In this document: positions 5,720 through 6,271 of the stretch, one piece after another
Layout of the letters: the number at the start of each line of letters is the position of its first letter
Position numbering within the stretch: position 1 is the stretch's first letter
Assembly (NCBI GenBank): GCA_028287415.1
Contig: JAQBPS010000009.1
Coordinates: 1 to 6,271 of the forward strand
DNA length: 6,271 bases
Reading direction: 5' to 3'
Source of the DNA: Bacillota bacterium
Lineage (GTDB): Bacteria > Bacillota > Sulfobacillia > Symbiobacteriales > Symbiobacteriaceae
Made by a program: the position numbers and the translations under genes
The notes under the pieces: generated by a model
What the model was told of the DNA's origin: nothing
What the model saw: the letters and a program-made list of their open reading frames with translations, nothing else
Database searches by the model: none

Positions 5720-6271
5720 ATGAGCAACCAGACCTTCGATTTCGCCCGCTACGAGGCCCACTGGCGCCAGCGCTGGGCGGAGTCCGGGGCGGGCCATGTC
5801 CCGACCGGGGCCCGCCGGCCCTTCATGGTCGTGCCGATGTTCCCGTACCCTTCCGGCAAGCTGCACGTGGGCCATGTGCGGAACTACACCATCAGCGACG
5901 TGCAGGCCCGGTACTGGCGCCGCCGCGGCTTTGATGTGATGCACCCGATCGGCTGGGATGCGTTCGGCCTGCCCGCCGAAAACGCGGCGATCAAGACGGG
6001 GATTCACCCGGAGGAGCACACTCGCCGCAACATCGCCGAGATGACAGCGCAGCTGAAAGAGGTGGGCATGAGCTACGACTGGAGCCGGGAGGTGGCCTCC
6101 TGCGACGAGGGCTACTACCGCTGGACCCAGTGGCTGTTCATCCAACTGTATCAGCATGGCCTGGCCTACAAGGCGAAGGCGCCCATCAACTGGTGCCCAT
6201 CCTGCCAGACCGCGCTGGCCAATGAGCAGGTGGTCGGCGGGCCGGCCCCGACGCAGGCTGCTGCCGGCGAA
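5720..6271 (+). CDS. leuS: Leucyl-tRNA synthetase, N-terminal part (cut by right edge)
   Basis: Charges tRNA-Leu with leucine in the cytoplasm; a class I synthetase. The first 184 codons are present, of roughly 800 or more in bacterial enzymes. The start [14 protein letters not shown] (6-19), the class I HIGH motif as HVGH (49-52) within [15 protein letters not shown], then [17 protein letters not shown] are diagnostic of LeuRS. Further on are YDWSRE and [17 protein letters not shown], the beginning of the zinc-binding ZN-1 region with its CxxC pair. ATG 5720 follows AGGGGAG with good spacing and matches the usual LeuRS start. The last residues before the edge, [12 protein letters not shown], do not look like the expected second pair of zinc ligands (see findings). 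Expression is governed by the leucine T-box directly upstream. Confidence 0.97.
   Translation, partial: MSNQTFDFARYEAHWRQRWAESGAGHVPTGARRPFMVVPMFPYPSGKLHVGHVRNYTISDVQARYWRRRGFDVMHPIGWDAFGLPAENAAIKTGIHPEEHTRRNIAEMTAQLKEVGMSYDWSREVASCDEGYYRWTQWLFIQLYQHGLAYKAKAPINWCPSCQTALANEQVVGGPAPTQAAAGE

Noticed and set aside
5561..6157. 198-codon minus-strand frame opposite leuS
   Set aside because: It is antisense to the T-box terminator and to the conserved LeuRS N-terminus, with no features of its own.

Overview
The window is a GC-rich bacterial segment, most likely from a high-GC Firmicute. The clearest pointer is a complete T-box (tRNA-sensing) leader in front of leuS, an arrangement typical of Firmicutes. 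A XylR-type operator beside a ROK regulator gene agrees with that. A Symbiobacterium-like host would fit the base composition and gene style, but the genus is a guess.

Left part, minus strand (read right to left from 3347 to the left edge): a sugar-utilisation operon. It encodes a ROK-family repressor with an N-terminal winged helix (2172-3347), a PfkB-family sugar kinase (1201-2115, probably with its true N-terminus a little further upstream), and a lipoprotein substrate-binding subunit of an ABC sugar importer (1178 to beyond the left edge). The membrane permeases usually follow such a gene and would lie outside the window. The simplest reading is that the binding protein captures a carbohydrate, the kinase phosphorylates it or a product of it inside the cell, and the ROK protein senses it and controls the operon. 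The substrate cannot be read from the sequence.

Centre: an intergenic strip (3348-3545), AT-rich in its first two thirds. It holds a perfect 8-bp inverted repeat, GTTTGTTT-N7-AAACAAAC, just upstream of the ROK gene. This closely resembles the XylR operator known from Bacillus. The strip also holds a plausible promoter facing right. That promoter serves a divergent lipoprotein of the oligopeptide-binding family (SBP_bac_5, 3546-5297), with no permease genes beside it in the window.

Right part: 5298-5719 is non-coding and filled by a promoter and a T-box riboswitch. The promoter's -35 box overlaps the stop codon of the preceding gene. The T-box has a Stem I with a CUC leucine specifier candidate, a GNRA-capped hairpin, two similar Stem III-like hairpins, the canonical AGAGTGGTACCGCG T-box, and a very strong competing terminator. 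It controls leuS (5720 to beyond the right edge), the leucyl-tRNA synthetase gene.

I found no strong sign of a wholly new system. The points most worth a second look are the missing start codon of the kinase gene, the altered zinc motif of the ROK protein, the doubled Stem III-like hairpins in the T-box, and the loss of the usual zinc-ligand pattern (or a frameshift) at the cut end of leuS.
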